A stretch of 64,000 bases of DNA from an uncultured Treponema sp. (lineage in GTDB: Bacteria > Spirochaetota > Spirochaetia > Treponematales > Treponemataceae), in NCBI GenBank assembly GCA_949299755.1, contig CASGBA010000006.1, positions 1-64,000 on the forward strand, read 5' to 3'. Made by a program: the position numbers and the translations under genes. Below are positions 25,691-34,513 of the stretch, piece by piece. The notes under the pieces were generated by a model. The model had not been told where the DNA came from, ran no database searches, and worked only from the letters and a program-made list of their open reading frames with translations. Every line of letters begins with the position of its first letter. Position 1 is the first letter of the stretch.

Positions 25691-27160
25691 ATGACCACTG
25701 TCAAAAAAAGCCTCATTTTTATCGGCACGGTGTTTATACTTGTGCTTTCAATCATCTCCTTTGTTTTTATTCCCACCTTTGGCGGAGCTTCATCCGGACC
25801 GGTTGTATTCGGGGAATGGGACGGAACTCCTGTTGAATATGTGCAGGATTCTTTTTTTACAAGGCAAATTGAAAATATCTCAACCAATTTTACTAATAGT
25901 GGACTGCAAATCAACACCCAGAATTTATACCAGATAATGAGACAAGCCTATGAAGCTTCCATCATACGGCTGGCAATCCTTGACGAAATGAAAAAATCCG
26001 GATATGTCCCTTCGGATAAGGAGATAAATAAAACACTCATCCAGCAATATTACAGTGATGAAAACGGGAATTATTCCACAGCCCTATATAATGAAACGCC
26101 TGAAACCTTGAAAATATCCAGAAGGGCCATGATAACTGATGAAATTATTGCGGGGAAATATTTTACCGATTTAATCGGTAATTACAAGGGACTTTTTGGA
26201 ATGAAGTCTTCTTCCAAGGAACTGGATCTGATAAAAGAAATGCGAACCCCTGAGCGCAGTTTTTATTACGTTTCCTTTGATGCATCAGCCTATCCTGACA
26301 AAGAAGTTGAAAATTTTGGACGTGAAAATGCGGATCTCTTTGCCACGATGAATCTTTCAATGATCACCGTTGACAGCGAAACCGAGGCGGCTAAAATCCA
26401 CAATATGCTGGCCTCCGGGGAAACAACCTTTGAAGAAGCGGTGTCCACATACTCCACTAAAAAAAGAACGGACAGTGACGGCAAAATACTTCAGAACATG
26501 AGGAAAGATATAAACACACTCTTCCCTGACGCAGCGGATTTGGAGGCGGTGATTTCTTTGGGCAAGGGTGAAATAAGTGAGCCTGTCCGCTCGGGAATTT
26601 CATACGTAATTGTACGATGTGATGATTCCAAAACGGATGCTGATTTTTCAAATCCTGAAACGATTGCCGTTGTAAGAAATTACATGGAAACCAATGAACG
26701 TGGGACCATAGAAGATTACCTGACGGCCATGGCCCAGGATTTTTCAGCGAAGGCAACTACAGATGGTTTTGATAAAACCATTGAATCCATGTCCCTGACA
26801 AAAAATGAGACCCTGCCCCTTTGCATAAACTACGGGAATGTGGATGTTTTTAATTCGGCGGCGGCCTCTTCAGACAGTATGTTGGCTTCGGCGGTTTACG
26901 ACGAACAGTTTTTCAAAACCGCATTCAGGCTGGAAAGAGGAGATGTTTCAGAACCGGTAATATTGGATAACCAGGTTGTTGTCTTAACCTTAAAGGAAGA
27001 ATCCGCCGCCGATTCTGAAATGGAGGACACTTACCAACAGGCATTCAAAGGGAATGTCATGAATTGGACAATCATGGCCTTCTGGGACACTTACCTTTCA
27101 AGCAGCAAACATAAAAATAATTTTGATGCCACTTTCTTGAATTATTTTATCCCAAGATAA
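25691..27160 (+). CDS. Membrane-anchored SurA/PpiD-like peptidyl-prolyl isomerase
   Basis: 489 residues. One N-terminal transmembrane anchor (about 8-29), then a helical SurA-N-like region (about 45-165). A PPIC (parvulin) domain follows about 220-320 (AAKIHNMLASGETTFEEAVSTYS ... LGKGEISEPVRSGISYVIVR), and the C-terminal half carries a second weaker repeat (LERGDVSEPVILDNQVVVLTL). Architecture matches periplasmic chaperones that help outer-membrane proteins fold. AAGGAA precedes the ATG. The DUF115 gene follows after 12 bases. Catalytic activity of the degenerate parvulin domain is uncertain. Confidence 0.8.
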   Translation: MTTVKKSLIFIGTVFILVLSIISFVFIPTFGGASSGPVVFGEWDGTPVEYVQDSFFTRQIENISTNFTNSGLQINTQNLYQIMRQAYEASIIRLAILDEMKKSGYVPSDKEINKTLIQQYYSDENGNYSTALYNETPETLKISRRAMITDEIIAGKYFTDLIGNYKGLFGMKSSSKELDLIKEMRTPERSFYYVSFDASAYPDKEVENFGRENADLFATMNLSMITVDSETEAAKIHNMLASGETTFEEAVSTYSTKKRTDSDGKILQNMRKDINTLFPDAADLEAVISLGKGEISEPVRSGISYVIVRCDDSKTDADFSNPETIAVVRNYMETNERGTIEDYLTAMAQDFSAKATTDGFDKTIESMSLTKNETLPLCINYGNVDVFNSAAASSDSMLASAVYDEQFFKTAFRLERGDVSEPVILDNQVVVLTLKEESAADSEMEDTYQQAFKGNVMNWTIMAFWDTYLSSSKHKNNFDATFLNYFIPR

Positions 27161-27172
27161 ATTATAAAAAAC

Positions 27173-28852
27173 ATGGAAGGCAGAACACTTTCCAACGGGA
27201 ACAGTGATCCCATTCCTGTAAATACAGGGAACGGCTTTACGGTTTCATACCGGGGCCGGTTCCTGTATTCACGCAGATATCCCGCAAAAAACCCGGAAAT
27301 GATTGCAAAAGAACTGGCGCTTCTTCCGGGAACACTGATTCTTCTTGTTTCCCCTGTTTTGGATTACGGTATACAGATTTTGCTGGATAAGCTTCCGGAG
27401 AATTCTTTTATTCTTGGAATAGAACACGAAAAAAAATTATTTGATTTTTCCGGAAAAAACAAAAAAATTGATCGCCCTCAGTTTAAATCACTTTATGTAA
27501 ACTCGCCGGAAGAAACAGTAAGATTTATAGATGAACACATCATGAGTAAAATTTATTCTTTTAGAAGATGTGTTAGGATTGATTTTTCCGCAGGAGGAAT
27601 GCTTCATCCTGAATTTTATAAACAAACTGAGAACCTTCTTTCAGAATATATTTCAACCTTTTGGAAAAACCGGATAACACTGATTAAGTTGGGAAGAAAT
27701 TACGCTAAAAACATTTTCAGAAACTGCGGTAAATTACATAAAAATGTTTTATCTTTTGATTGTGAAAAAATAAAAAAACCCGTAATTGTGGCAGGAGCCG
27801 GCCCGTCCCTGGACACTTTCATGCCATTTATAAAAAAAAACAGAAGTTCTGTTTTTTTAATTGCTGTTGATGCGGCTCTTTCCTCTTTTCGAAATGAAAA
27901 CATAAACCCGGATTTAGCGGTTACCGTCGAATCCCAAATATGGATTGACAGCGCCTTTTGCGGGCTAAAAGGAAAAACACCTGTACTTGCCGACCTGTCT
28001 TCAAGACCCGGGAGCCGGGGAAAAACGGAAACCTTGTATTTTTTTTTAACTCCATATACAAAAGCCTCATTTTTGAATCGTGTACGCTCCTTTGGTTTGG
28101 CGGACTTTGATGTTCCGCCGCTTGGATCCGTGGGTCTTTCCGCGTTGTTCGTAGCCGGAAAAATCCGGGAGGCAGGTAAATGTCAGTTTCCAGTTTTTTT
28201 CACCGGCCTGGATTTTTCATGGGGAAAAGGATTTTCACATTCAAAAGGAAGTTTTCAAACAACAAATGTATTTTCCGGTTCCAATCGTTTCTCCACCCAG
28301 GAACAAAAAAGAGGGGAACTATTATATTCCGCTCTAAAAAGAAAAAATCCAGACCTTTACACAACAGCCACACTGGCAGGATATGCTGAACAATGTGCCG
28401 CACATTTTTCGGGAGGCGGATTTTTCAGGCTGGGGAACGCAGGGCTTCCTGTGGATTTTCCTTCAATCACCATGGAGGAGGCGGAGGAACGAATCAAATA
28501 TTTTCACGCCAACCTTTCAACTAATTTCCGCGCGGAAACAAACGGGGAAACGGAGAACACCGGGGAAACAGCTTTTTCCGTAAAAACAAAGGAAGAAGCG
28601 GCTGTTGTTTTTTTGGAAACCGAAGAAAAAAAATTACAGGAATTAAAGGCAATACTTACAGGAGAAAAAAAGGAAAACAAGGAAAAACTGTCCGCACTTA
28701 TAAAAGAAGCTGACTATTTATACATACATTTTCCGGACTTTACAGGAGAACCTTCCATGCGGCCTGATTTTCTGAACAGAATCCGTGTGGAAACAGACTT
28801 TTTTCTCAAGACAATCCGTATCGCCATTAAAGAAGCAAAGGGGCTCCGATAA
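27173..28852 (+). CDS. DUF115 / MptE-like protein (motility-associated glycosyltransferase family)
   Basis: 559 residues. The Rossmann-like core is VIVAGAGPSLDTFMPFI (about 205-221) followed by LIAVDAALSSFRNENINPDLAVTVES, the family signature. The C-terminal part is helical and charged. Relatives are annotated either as 6-hydroxymethylpterin diphosphokinase MptE-like or as Maf flagellin glycosyltransferases; in motile spirochaetes the second role is more plausible, but this is inference. No Shine-Dalgarno is obvious; it probably follows the PPIase gene on one transcript. Confidence 0.75.
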   Translation: MEGRTLSNGNSDPIPVNTGNGFTVSYRGRFLYSRRYPAKNPEMIAKELALLPGTLILLVSPVLDYGIQILLDKLPENSFILGIEHEKKLFDFSGKNKKIDRPQFKSLYVNSPEETVRFIDEHIMSKIYSFRRCVRIDFSAGGMLHPEFYKQTENLLSEYISTFWKNRITLIKLGRNYAKNIFRNCGKLHKNVLSFDCEKIKKPVIVAGAGPSLDTFMPFIKKNRSSVFLIAVDAALSSFRNENINPDLAVTVESQIWIDSAFCGLKGKTPVLADLSSRPGSRGKTETLYFFLTPYTKASFLNRVRSFGLADFDVPPLGSVGLSALFVAGKIREAGKCQFPVFFTGLDFSWGKGFSHSKGSFQTTNVFSGSNRFSTQEQKRGELLYSALKRKNPDLYTTATLAGYAEQCAAHFSGGGFFRLGNAGLPVDFPSITMEEAEERIKYFHANLSTNFRAETNGETENTGETAFSVKTKEEAAVVFLETEEKKLQELKAILTGEKKENKEKLSALIKEADYLYIHFPDFTGEPSMRPDFLNRIRVETDFFLKTIRIAIKEAKGLR

Positions 28853-28878
28853 AATTTGAATCCTTGCCACTTATCTTA

Positions 28879-30684
28879 TTATTCTTCTTTTGAACGCAAA
28901 ACAGCAAGAAAAGCGGATTGAGGAAGTTCCACATCGCCAATCATTTTCATGCGTTTTTTCCCTTCCTTTTGTTTTTCAAGTAGTTTGCGCTTCCGGGTTA
29001 TATCACCTCCATAACACTTTGCAAGAACATCCTTACGAACAGGATTAACTGTTTCCCTGGCTATAATTTGACTTCCTATTGCTCCCTGAATCGCTATCTT
29101 AAATTGCTGGCGGCTTATTTCCTCTTTCAATTGTTCACAAACATGACGGGCCTTTGGATAGGCATTTCCTTTGTATGCCAGCTGTGAAAGTGCGTCCACC
29201 GGTTTTGAATTTATTAGAATATCGATTTTGACAAGTTCTGTGGGTTTAAACCCGATAACATCATAATCAAAGGATGCATACCCGCGGCTTATACTTTTCA
29301 GTTTATCATAAAAATCAAAGAGAACTTCCGCCAAGGGCATTTCATAAACAACCTCCACCCTTTTTTCATCCAGATATTGAAGGTTAGTCTGTATGCCCCT
29401 TTTTTCAATGCATAGTGACATTACGTTTCCCAAATACTGGGAAGGAGTAATGATTGATGCACGGATATAGGGTTCCTCCGCTGACTCAATATTTCCCTCG
29501 TCAGGATAATCAGCCGGATTATCACAAAAAATGTCGTCTCCATGGCGGAGATGTATTTTATACTGGACAGAAGGAGCCGTGAAAATAACAGATTGATTGA
29601 ATTCACGCTCAAGCCGTTCCTGGACAACCTCAAGATGCAAAAGCCCAAGAAACCCGCAACGGAATCCATGCCCCAAAGCGACGGAGGAATCTTTTTCCCA
29701 GGACAAACTGGCGTCATTGAGCTTTAATTTTTCTATTGATTCTTTCAGTTCCTCATAATCATTTGTGTCCACAGGATAAATTGAAGAGAAAACCACAGGC
29801 TTTATTTGTTTAAATCCCGGCAAGGGGGAATCACAGGGAGAAGTGGCGGAAGTTACAGTGTCTCCCACAGCCACATCGCTTATGTTTTTTATTCCTGCTA
29901 TTATATACCCCACATCACCGGAGTAAAGTCCATCGGAGGGCACAAGTTTCAGAATGAAAATTCCTGTTTCTTCAACCTTATAATCCGCCTCAGAATTCAT
30001 GAAGCGAACCGTATCGCCGGGTTTTATTACACCGGAAAACACCCGGATATGAACCACCACTCCCCTGTAAGGGTCATAATGGGAATCAAAAATCAAAGCC
30101 TGGAGGTTGTCCTCATTAGAACCGGAAGGAGGCGGGAAGAATTTCACAATCGCCTCAAAAAGGCTGTCTATTCCTTCACCGGTTTTTGCGGAAATGCAAA
30201 CAGCTGTTTCCGGGTCCAATCCCAAATCTTTTTCAATTTGCTTCAATGTGGCCGGTACATCGGCGGCGGGAAGATCTATTTTATTCAAAACCGGAAGAAT
30301 CTCCAGATTATGTTCAAGAGCCAGATACATATTTGACAGGGTTTGGGATTCAACCCCTTGGGAAGCATCTATAATCAAAACCGCGCCCTCACAGGAAGCG
30401 ATTGCCCTGGAAACCTCGTAAGTAAAGTCAACATGACCCGGGGTATCAACAAAATTAAGCAGATATTTATTACCGTCTGCAGCCGTATAGGGAATTGACA
30501 CTGCCTGACTCTTAATCGTTATTCCCCTTTCCCTTTCAATATCCATATTATCAGTCATCTGGGCATGAATATTGCGGGCATCTATAACTTCAGCTTTTTC
30601 AATGAGTCTGTCCGCAAGGGTGGATTTTCCGTGGTCAATATGGGCAACAATACAAAAATTTCGGATATATCGGGATTCAGTCAT
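28879..30684 (-). CDS. lepA: Elongation factor 4 (LepA), translational GTPase
   Basis: 601 residues, normal length. GTPase motifs AHIDHGKST (G1), the RERGITIKSQ switch I block, DTPGHVDF (G3), NKIDLP (G4), then EF-G-like domains and the LepA-specific C-terminal domain (CYGGDITRKRKLLEKQKEGKKRMK). It back-translocates or remodels ribosomes and affects initiation. It lies 12 bases downstream of the HtrA-like gene with no clear Shine-Dalgarno, so expression is probably coupled to it. Confidence 0.97.
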   Translation of the reverse strand: MTESRYIRNFCIVAHIDHGKSTLADRLIEKAEVIDARNIHAQMTDNMDIERERGITIKSQAVSIPYTAADGNKYLLNFVDTPGHVDFTYEVSRAIASCEGAVLIIDASQGVESQTLSNMYLALEHNLEILPVLNKIDLPAADVPATLKQIEKDLGLDPETAVCISAKTGEGIDSLFEAIVKFFPPPSGSNEDNLQALIFDSHYDPYRGVVVHIRVFSGVIKPGDTVRFMNSEADYKVEETGIFILKLVPSDGLYSGDVGYIIAGIKNISDVAVGDTVTSATSPCDSPLPGFKQIKPVVFSSIYPVDTNDYEELKESIEKLKLNDASLSWEKDSSVALGHGFRCGFLGLLHLEVVQERLEREFNQSVIFTAPSVQYKIHLRHGDDIFCDNPADYPDEGNIESAEEPYIRASIITPSQYLGNVMSLCIEKRGIQTNLQYLDEKRVEVVYEMPLAEVLFDFYDKLKSISRGYASFDYDVIGFKPTELVKIDILINSKPVDALSQLAYKGNAYPKARHVCEQLKEEISRQQFKIAIQGAIGSQIIARETVNPVRKDVLAKCYGGDITRKRKLLEKQKEGKKRMKMIGDVELPQSAFLAVLRSKEE

Positions 30685-30696
30685 GAGAAAACTATA

Positions 30697-32481
30697 TTAG
30701 AAATACGAAGGGCTGTCCAGAGAGGCCCCCAATCCGATAAAGGATTCCATATAGCCGCTTTTTCGCCTTTTGGCATAAATCTGGGTGAAAAGAATCCCCG
30801 TTTTCAAATCAGCTTGAAAATCCCGGATTTCAACAACATCGTTCTGGGAAAAACCCGATTCATCAGCTATGCTTCCAGGAATAAGATAGGACACAGAATA
30901 CTGACGCTTTGAACCTATTTTCTGAAGCTTCATCCCGAACAAGGGGAGGAATGCGCGGCTTTGCAAATCCCTTTCGATTATCATCGCACCTGGTTTTTCC
31001 GGCCTTGCATAAAGGACAGCGTACCATTCTTTGTTCTCGGAAGAGCCGTCATTGTCAGTGGCAGGCAAATAACCTGAAAGTCTGACAATGGTACCCGGAT
31101 ATTCATTAAGAAGATAATACTGAAGTTCTTCCAGGGTTTTGACGGCAGCTCCGTTTACAGCGGTTATAACGGCATTCTCCGGAACTCCGGCCTGGGAAAG
31201 GGAAAGCCCGGGAACATTATATACAGCCGAAACCCCGGCAATTTCCGACAGGGATGAAGGTGCGAAAGTTTTTCCGTAAGCCCCCAGCCAAGAATGGGAG
31301 ACTATTCCTCCGGAATAAAGTTGGGGGAGAATCAATTTCAACAATTCAACAGGTATGGCAAAATTCAAACCTTCGTAGGATTCAATACCAGCGAAAACCA
31401 CAGCCTGAACCAGACCGGCTTCATCTATTATAGGCCCTCCGGAGTTACCATGGTTGATGGGAGCGTCAATCTGAAGTACATCTCCCAAAGACAACAATCT
31501 TCTTCCTTGGGCTGAAACTATACCGGAAGTTAAAGTTTGTTCAAGACCGGCAGGAGAACCAATAGCGTAAATGCGTGTCCCCAGACGCAAATCCTTTGAG
31601 GATCCCAACTGGAAAATTTCAGGAGGTGAGATTTCAGTTTTTACAAGAGCCAAATCGAACACAGGATCCCATCCTACAACCTTTGCGGGAATCCTTTTAT
31701 CTGGATTATCCGCCAATTTAATGTAAAGCCTTGAATACCCTTCGTAATCAGGATCAACTTCACTGGCAATAACATGATAATTTGTAACGAGATATCCACG
31801 ATTGTCTATGAAAAAACCGGAACCGATTACAATATCCGCATAACCGATACCACGCTGGATTGAAAGGCCCCTGTCCACCCAGATTGTCACCACAGCGGGG
31901 ATTTTTTTGGAAATAACATCCCTGCCGGGTGCCTCGTCTTCAGGAGTGGAAGAACGAACCGAATGTAAACCTGCAAGGGTGTAGTTACCTTCATCTTCCC
32001 AACTCCTTATTTGATTTTCTTTTATGCGTTTCTCTGTCCATCCATCCGGTGACAGATTGAAAACAGACAGGGATCTGTAAAACCTGAAGGCATCAACCCA
32101 GTTTGACTCAGAAACAGAGGAATAGAAATTATCTTCCACAATTTTCAGGGAGTCATCATAAAGTTTTTCAACCTCTTCACTTAATTCCAGGGAATATTCA
32201 TCTCCCCCGCTGGAGTTGTTTTTTGAAATAATGTTATCGAAAAGATTACGGGCCCTGGCAAGAGCCTGCACAGAATCAGTCATTTGCAGAGAAACAATTT
32301 GTTCCATTTCATAGCGGACACTTCTTTCATTGGAGTAATCCACGAAATTCTCATAATCTTCGCCGGAAGACGCACAGGATGCAAAAGCGCATATAAAAAC
32401 AGACAATAAAAATAAAATAAAAAAACTCCGGGCAATTTTATTTAAATTATCAAATCTATCATGCATATATAATTTCAGCAA
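30697..32481 (-). CDS. Trypsin-like (HtrA-type) serine protease, lipoprotein
   Basis: 594 residues from a TTG at 32481 with GGAGG eight bases upstream. Lipoprotein signal with lipobox cysteine C36 (FASC). Residues 40-185 are a helical extension absent from DegP. The chymotrypsin-fold domain has an intact triad: H236 in TNYHVI, D276 in DLALV and S347 in HGNSGGP. A PDZ-like domain (about 395-480) and a second PDZ-like end domain follow. Probably a periplasmic quality-control protease tethered to a membrane. It overlaps the upstream envelope-protein gene by 23 bases. Confidence 0.9.
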   Translation of the reverse strand: MLKLYMHDRFDNLNKIARSFFILFLLSVFICAFASCASSGEDYENFVDYSNERSVRYEMEQIVSLQMTDSVQALARARNLFDNIISKNNSSGGDEYSLELSEEVEKLYDDSLKIVEDNFYSSVSESNWVDAFRFYRSLSVFNLSPDGWTEKRIKENQIRSWEDEGNYTLAGLHSVRSSTPEDEAPGRDVISKKIPAVVTIWVDRGLSIQRGIGYADIVIGSGFFIDNRGYLVTNYHVIASEVDPDYEGYSRLYIKLADNPDKRIPAKVVGWDPVFDLALVKTEISPPEIFQLGSSKDLRLGTRIYAIGSPAGLEQTLTSGIVSAQGRRLLSLGDVLQIDAPINHGNSGGPIIDEAGLVQAVVFAGIESYEGLNFAIPVELLKLILPQLYSGGIVSHSWLGAYGKTFAPSSLSEIAGVSAVYNVPGLSLSQAGVPENAVITAVNGAAVKTLEELQYYLLNEYPGTIVRLSGYLPATDNDGSSENKEWYAVLYARPEKPGAMIIERDLQSRAFLPLFGMKLQKIGSKRQYSVSYLIPGSIADESGFSQNDVVEIRDFQADLKTGILFTQIYAKRRKSGYMESFIGLGASLDSPSYF

Positions 32482-34513
32482 AAATACGTCCTCCTATTTT
32501 TACCACATAAACAAAACCTTTTTCCAATTCCACAGTTAAAGAAACAACCGGAGAATCTATCAGGTTAATCCTGGAATTAACTAAAGATGCAATTTCAATA
32601 CTTTTCTGGGGAATATTGTCAAACCACCAGAAGCCCGATGCTTCATCGTAAATTATTTTCCTGGAATTCCCCCTGTAGGACACAGTAAAACTACCGCCGG
32701 TTTCCTTCCCGTCTCCGTCCTGAAACAAAACGGTCACAGGAATTGATGTCTCAGGATGGAGCCATACAGCGGAAGAACTTCCGTCCGGCATTTTTGTCCA
32801 CTGCACGGCAGGAAGGGATTTACCGTCCTCAAACCAACTTATATGCAGGGAACCGTCTTCATTAAAGTTTTCAGTATAATCAGGGAATTTGTCACAGTCA
32901 GTGTCCACTGAAATGGAAAGCACCTTTCCCTCATCATCATAAAATATTTTCCTTTCAAAAAAATTATCCCCATTTTCATCCCTTTCACTTTCAAAAGGGA
33001 TTCCGTTTTTGTAAACGGTTCTGGAAAAAACAGCTCCATTTTTTATTTGTCTGGAAGAAAGAGGGTTCCCCTGTCCGTCATACACGGTTTCCACAAAAAT
33101 TTCATTATATGCATTTTCCTGTTCGGAAAATGAAGGCTCGTATTCAACCGCCACAGAGGAAACAGCCGCAGAAGCTAAATTTTTATGGGAAGGGAAAACA
33201 AAATCTTCGGAAGGATTTAAAAAGAAAAATGATGAAGTTAAAAAACCGAAGTTAAATTGCGCAGGTTCAACAGGGGATATTTGCACCGACTTACGGCGGA
33301 GGGAATACATCATGCTTCCGGTTTTAACGGAAGAAGGGAAAGGGTAAGTATCATATTCCACCGCAATGTCTCCGGAAGGAATAATGACTGAAACCGGCTC
33401 TCCAAATCCGCATTCAATTATCATATCCTGGTATCCATCCTGATTTAAATCATAAACAGCGGAAGAAGGCCGTCCAAGCCGGTAGGATACAAAGGAATCG
33501 GGTATACAGTCATTGTTGCTGTCTTCGGAAATAAGACCGTCGTATTGGGAAAGTTTCTCCGCTATTTTTACACAGGCTTCCTCATCATTCAATGCAGCGG
33601 AACAAAAGGCGGATAAATCCCGGAGTGATATACCGGAAGCACCGTATTCAAAAAAAGTATTTACAGCTTCCTCCCCTGCGATTAGTCCTGCCTTGAATGC
33701 TTCCAGAACAGCCTTTGCCGCATAATAATCCGGCAGAGACTTAGTGCCGTCCATATACCAGATTCTGCGCATAACCATCCGTGCTGAGTCAGGATCCAGA
33801 GTATTTATGAAAGGAACAGCCGCAAGGGACAATTCGGCACTGACATCCGGATTAAAAACAATATTCCATGCTGAAATAATCCAGGAAGCTGTTTCCATGA
33901 CCAGTTTCTCAGGAGAATCGGTGTCAAGAAGAGGTTCTTCAAACTGGAAAAATAAAAGTGGGAACCGGTCATCCGAACTCCAGCGTTTTGATGCGGCGGT
34001 GAAAAAATTCCTGGCTGCAGAAACAGCTCCTTCAGAATAGTAAATCCTGCACCTTAATAAATCCGCATCGGGGGAAGGATAAAGAACCCTGCTGTCCAGG
34101 AGGGACAGAGCCTCCTGATAACGTCTGGTTTCCACCAACAAGTCCGATGTAAATACAGCGGCCGGCCCCGGATCAAAACGGAACCAGGTTCGTTTTTTTT
34201 CAAAGGCTTCTGAGGCTGATTTCAGAATATCAGCGGCAGGATAGTTTTCTTCCTCGTACAACAAAGCCCGCAAATAAAAAAGATCCGCAACAGTGTCAGA
34301 ACATGAAATACCCTCATTCACGGCAGTATGGGCGTATTCAAATTTGCCGGAAGTATAAAAAGAATAAGCCCTGTTTAAATAAACCAGGGCGCTATCCACA
34401 TCATCCGATTCCGTAAGGGCATTCAAATACCATTTTGGGAAAAAAGATACAAAGAAACACAATAGAATCCTTAAAATCACAGGCACAGGAACTTTAAAGA
34501 ACCGTTTCGCCAT
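32459..34513 (-). CDS. Secreted/envelope TPR-like protein with calcium-binding-type loops
   Basis: 684 residues from the ATG at 34513, which has GGAGGG eight bases upstream inside ftsH. An N-terminal signal or anchor (VPVILRILLCFFVSFF) is followed by a TPR-like helical region (about 30-320). The second half is beta-rich with four EF-hand or thrombospondin-3-type loops: DSNNDCIPD, DLNQDGYQD, DENGDNFFE and DTDCDKFPD. No enzymatic motif. The translational overlaps with ftsH (20 bases) and the HtrA-like gene (23 bases) place it in an envelope quality-control operon. Function unknown. Confidence 0.78.
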   Translation of the reverse strand: MAKRFFKVPVPVILRILLCFFVSFFPKWYLNALTESDDVDSALVYLNRAYSFYTSGKFEYAHTAVNEGISCSDTVADLFYLRALLYEEENYPAADILKSASEAFEKKRTWFRFDPGPAAVFTSDLLVETRRYQEALSLLDSRVLYPSPDADLLRCRIYYSEGAVSAARNFFTAASKRWSSDDRFPLLFFQFEEPLLDTDSPEKLVMETASWIISAWNIVFNPDVSAELSLAAVPFINTLDPDSARMVMRRIWYMDGTKSLPDYYAAKAVLEAFKAGLIAGEEAVNTFFEYGASGISLRDLSAFCSAALNDEEACVKIAEKLSQYDGLISEDSNNDCIPDSFVSYRLGRPSSAVYDLNQDGYQDMIIECGFGEPVSVIIPSGDIAVEYDTYPFPSSVKTGSMMYSLRRKSVQISPVEPAQFNFGFLTSSFFFLNPSEDFVFPSHKNLASAAVSSVAVEYEPSFSEQENAYNEIFVETVYDGQGNPLSSRQIKNGAVFSRTVYKNGIPFESERDENGDNFFERKIFYDDEGKVLSISVDTDCDKFPDYTENFNEDGSLHISWFEDGKSLPAVQWTKMPDGSSSAVWLHPETSIPVTVLFQDGDGKETGGSFTVSYRGNSRKIIYDEASGFWWFDNIPQKSIEIASLVNSRINLIDSPVVSLTVELEKGFVYVVKIGGRIFAEIIYA

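Noticed and set aside
29806-30336. Plus-strand open frame of 176 codons
   Set aside because: Antisense to lepA, which has complete GTPase motifs.
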